Assembly: GCA_015494735.1 (NCBI GenBank)
Contig: WGAQ01000064.1
Location: forward strand, 1 to 6,650
Direction of reading: 5' to 3'
Length of the DNA: 6,650 bases
Origin: Caldifarciminota bacterium
GTDB taxonomy: Bacteria; Hydrothermota; Hydrothermia; LBFQ01; DSFT01
Positions 6,225-6,650 of this stretch are shown here, in pieces. The position numbers were made by a program, and so were the translations under genes. The notes beneath the pieces are model-generated. The model saw nothing but the letters and a program-made list of their open reading frames with translations. It ran no database searches and was not told where the DNA came from. Each line of letters opens with the position of its first letter. Positions within the stretch are counted from its first letter, which is position 1.

Positions 6225-6650
6225 TTAGCCTATCATTATCCTCCCGCGAGGGTTGCGCACCTTCTGCCTTTTGACGTTTATCAACGAATAGACGAAGGTC
6301 AGAATTCCTGCCTTTCCCAGAAGCATATCCACTATTATAACCATCTTCCCCACCGGGGAAAACCCGGCCGAAAAACTCACATCGCTGCCCAGCGAAAGGC
6401 CCACCGTGGACAGAGCGGAGACCACCTCGAAGAAGGTGCGTGTCAGGTTGGTCTCTTCCACCGCCAGTATTATGGCCACGGATGCCACGACCAGGATGTT
6501 CATCATGGTGAATATGAGGAATGCCTTCAGAATCAGTTCCTTGTCTATTCTGTATCCCATCGTGTTGATCTCGTCCCTTCCCATTATTATGGATTCCAGA
6601 CTGCGTATCACGATGAAGAGGGTTGTTACCTTTATGCCCCCCGCAGTTCC
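6225..6650 (-). CDS. trkH: TrkH/KtrB-type potassium channel subunit, C-terminal part (5'-truncated)
   Basis: The 3' end of a membrane channel gene; the frame is open to the window edge, giving 141 residues. The GTG at 6611 is internal, because codons upstream of it spell GTAGGIKVTT, the conserved sequence after the third pore loop of TrkH/KtrB proteins. After a linker comes the fourth M1-P-M2 repeat: a helix of about 20 residues (FLIFTMMNILVVASVAIILA), the pore loop with filter-like SALSTVGLSLG (the filter glycine codon is at 6399-6401), a second hydrophobic stretch VGKMVIIVDMLLGKAGILTF, and the conserved tail NPRGRIMIG. Known role: potassium, and in some relatives sodium, uptake channel opened by an RCK ring such as the TrkA encoded at 4928-5569. 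The segment often written GRVGPLT in relatives reads GKAGILT here. The first three repeats lie outside the window. Confidence 0.9.
   Translation of the reverse strand, partial: GTAGGIKVTTLFIVIRSLESIIMGRDEINTMGYRIDKELILKAFLIFTMMNILVVASVAIILAVEETNLTRTFFEVVSALSTVGLSLGSDVSFSAGFSPVGKMVIIVDMLLGKAGILTFVYSLINVKRQKVRNPRGRIMIG

Noticed and set aside
6217..6225. GGAGGTGAT, a perfect match to the usual 16S 3'-end complement, on the plus strand
   Set aside because: No plausible plus-strand gene follows it; it is formed by the Arg-Arg-stop end of the small membrane-protein gene and the adjacent trkH stop.

Overview
The window reads as a compact piece of a prokaryotic chromosome, most likely from an anaerobic and possibly thermophilic archaeon. 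This is an inference from style: arginine is mostly AGG/AGA, isoleucine is often ATA, glycine is often GGA, genes overlap by a few bases, several starts carry GGAGG or AGGTG ribosome-binding sites, and the enzyme set is one seen in anaerobic archaea. No rRNA or other marker gene is present, so a thermophilic bacterium is not excluded.

Region 1 (1-4206, + strand) is a tightly packed four-gene operon, already running when the window opens. It holds the C-terminal part of a molybdopterin formate dehydrogenase catalytic subunit (fdhA), a two-cluster iron-sulfur protein of the sulfhydrogenase-beta/AsrA type, a membrane-anchored protein with an extracytoplasmic transglutaminase-like domain, and a flavin/2Fe-2S oxidoreductase of the sulfhydrogenase-gamma/AsrB type. 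The first, second and fourth genes make sense together: formate would be oxidised at the Mo/W centre, electrons would pass through the 4Fe-4S protein, and the flavoprotein would exchange them with NAD(P). The transglutaminase-like gene does not fit that pathway. It overlaps both neighbours and is the most unusual item in the window.

Region 2 (4215-5569, - strand) is a two-gene unit: a TrkA/KtrA-type potassium-channel regulator followed, with an ATGA overlap, by a DUF3108-like protein of unknown function. The DUF3108 gene converges on the oxidoreductase operon with only 8 bases between stop codons.

Region 3 (5570-5870) is about 300 bases without a gene, lying between the divergent trkA and a small membrane-protein gene. 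It probably holds promoters for both.

Region 4 (5871-6650) has a small four-helix membrane protein of unknown function (+) and the C-terminal part of a TrkH/KtrB-type potassium channel subunit (-). These two converge with no spacer: one stop codon ends at 6224 and the other begins at 6225. The potassium channel subunit and its cytoplasmic regulator are therefore close and on the same strand, but separated by an oppositely oriented small membrane-protein gene. I saw no tRNA, rRNA, CRISPR array, insertion sequence or long repeat.
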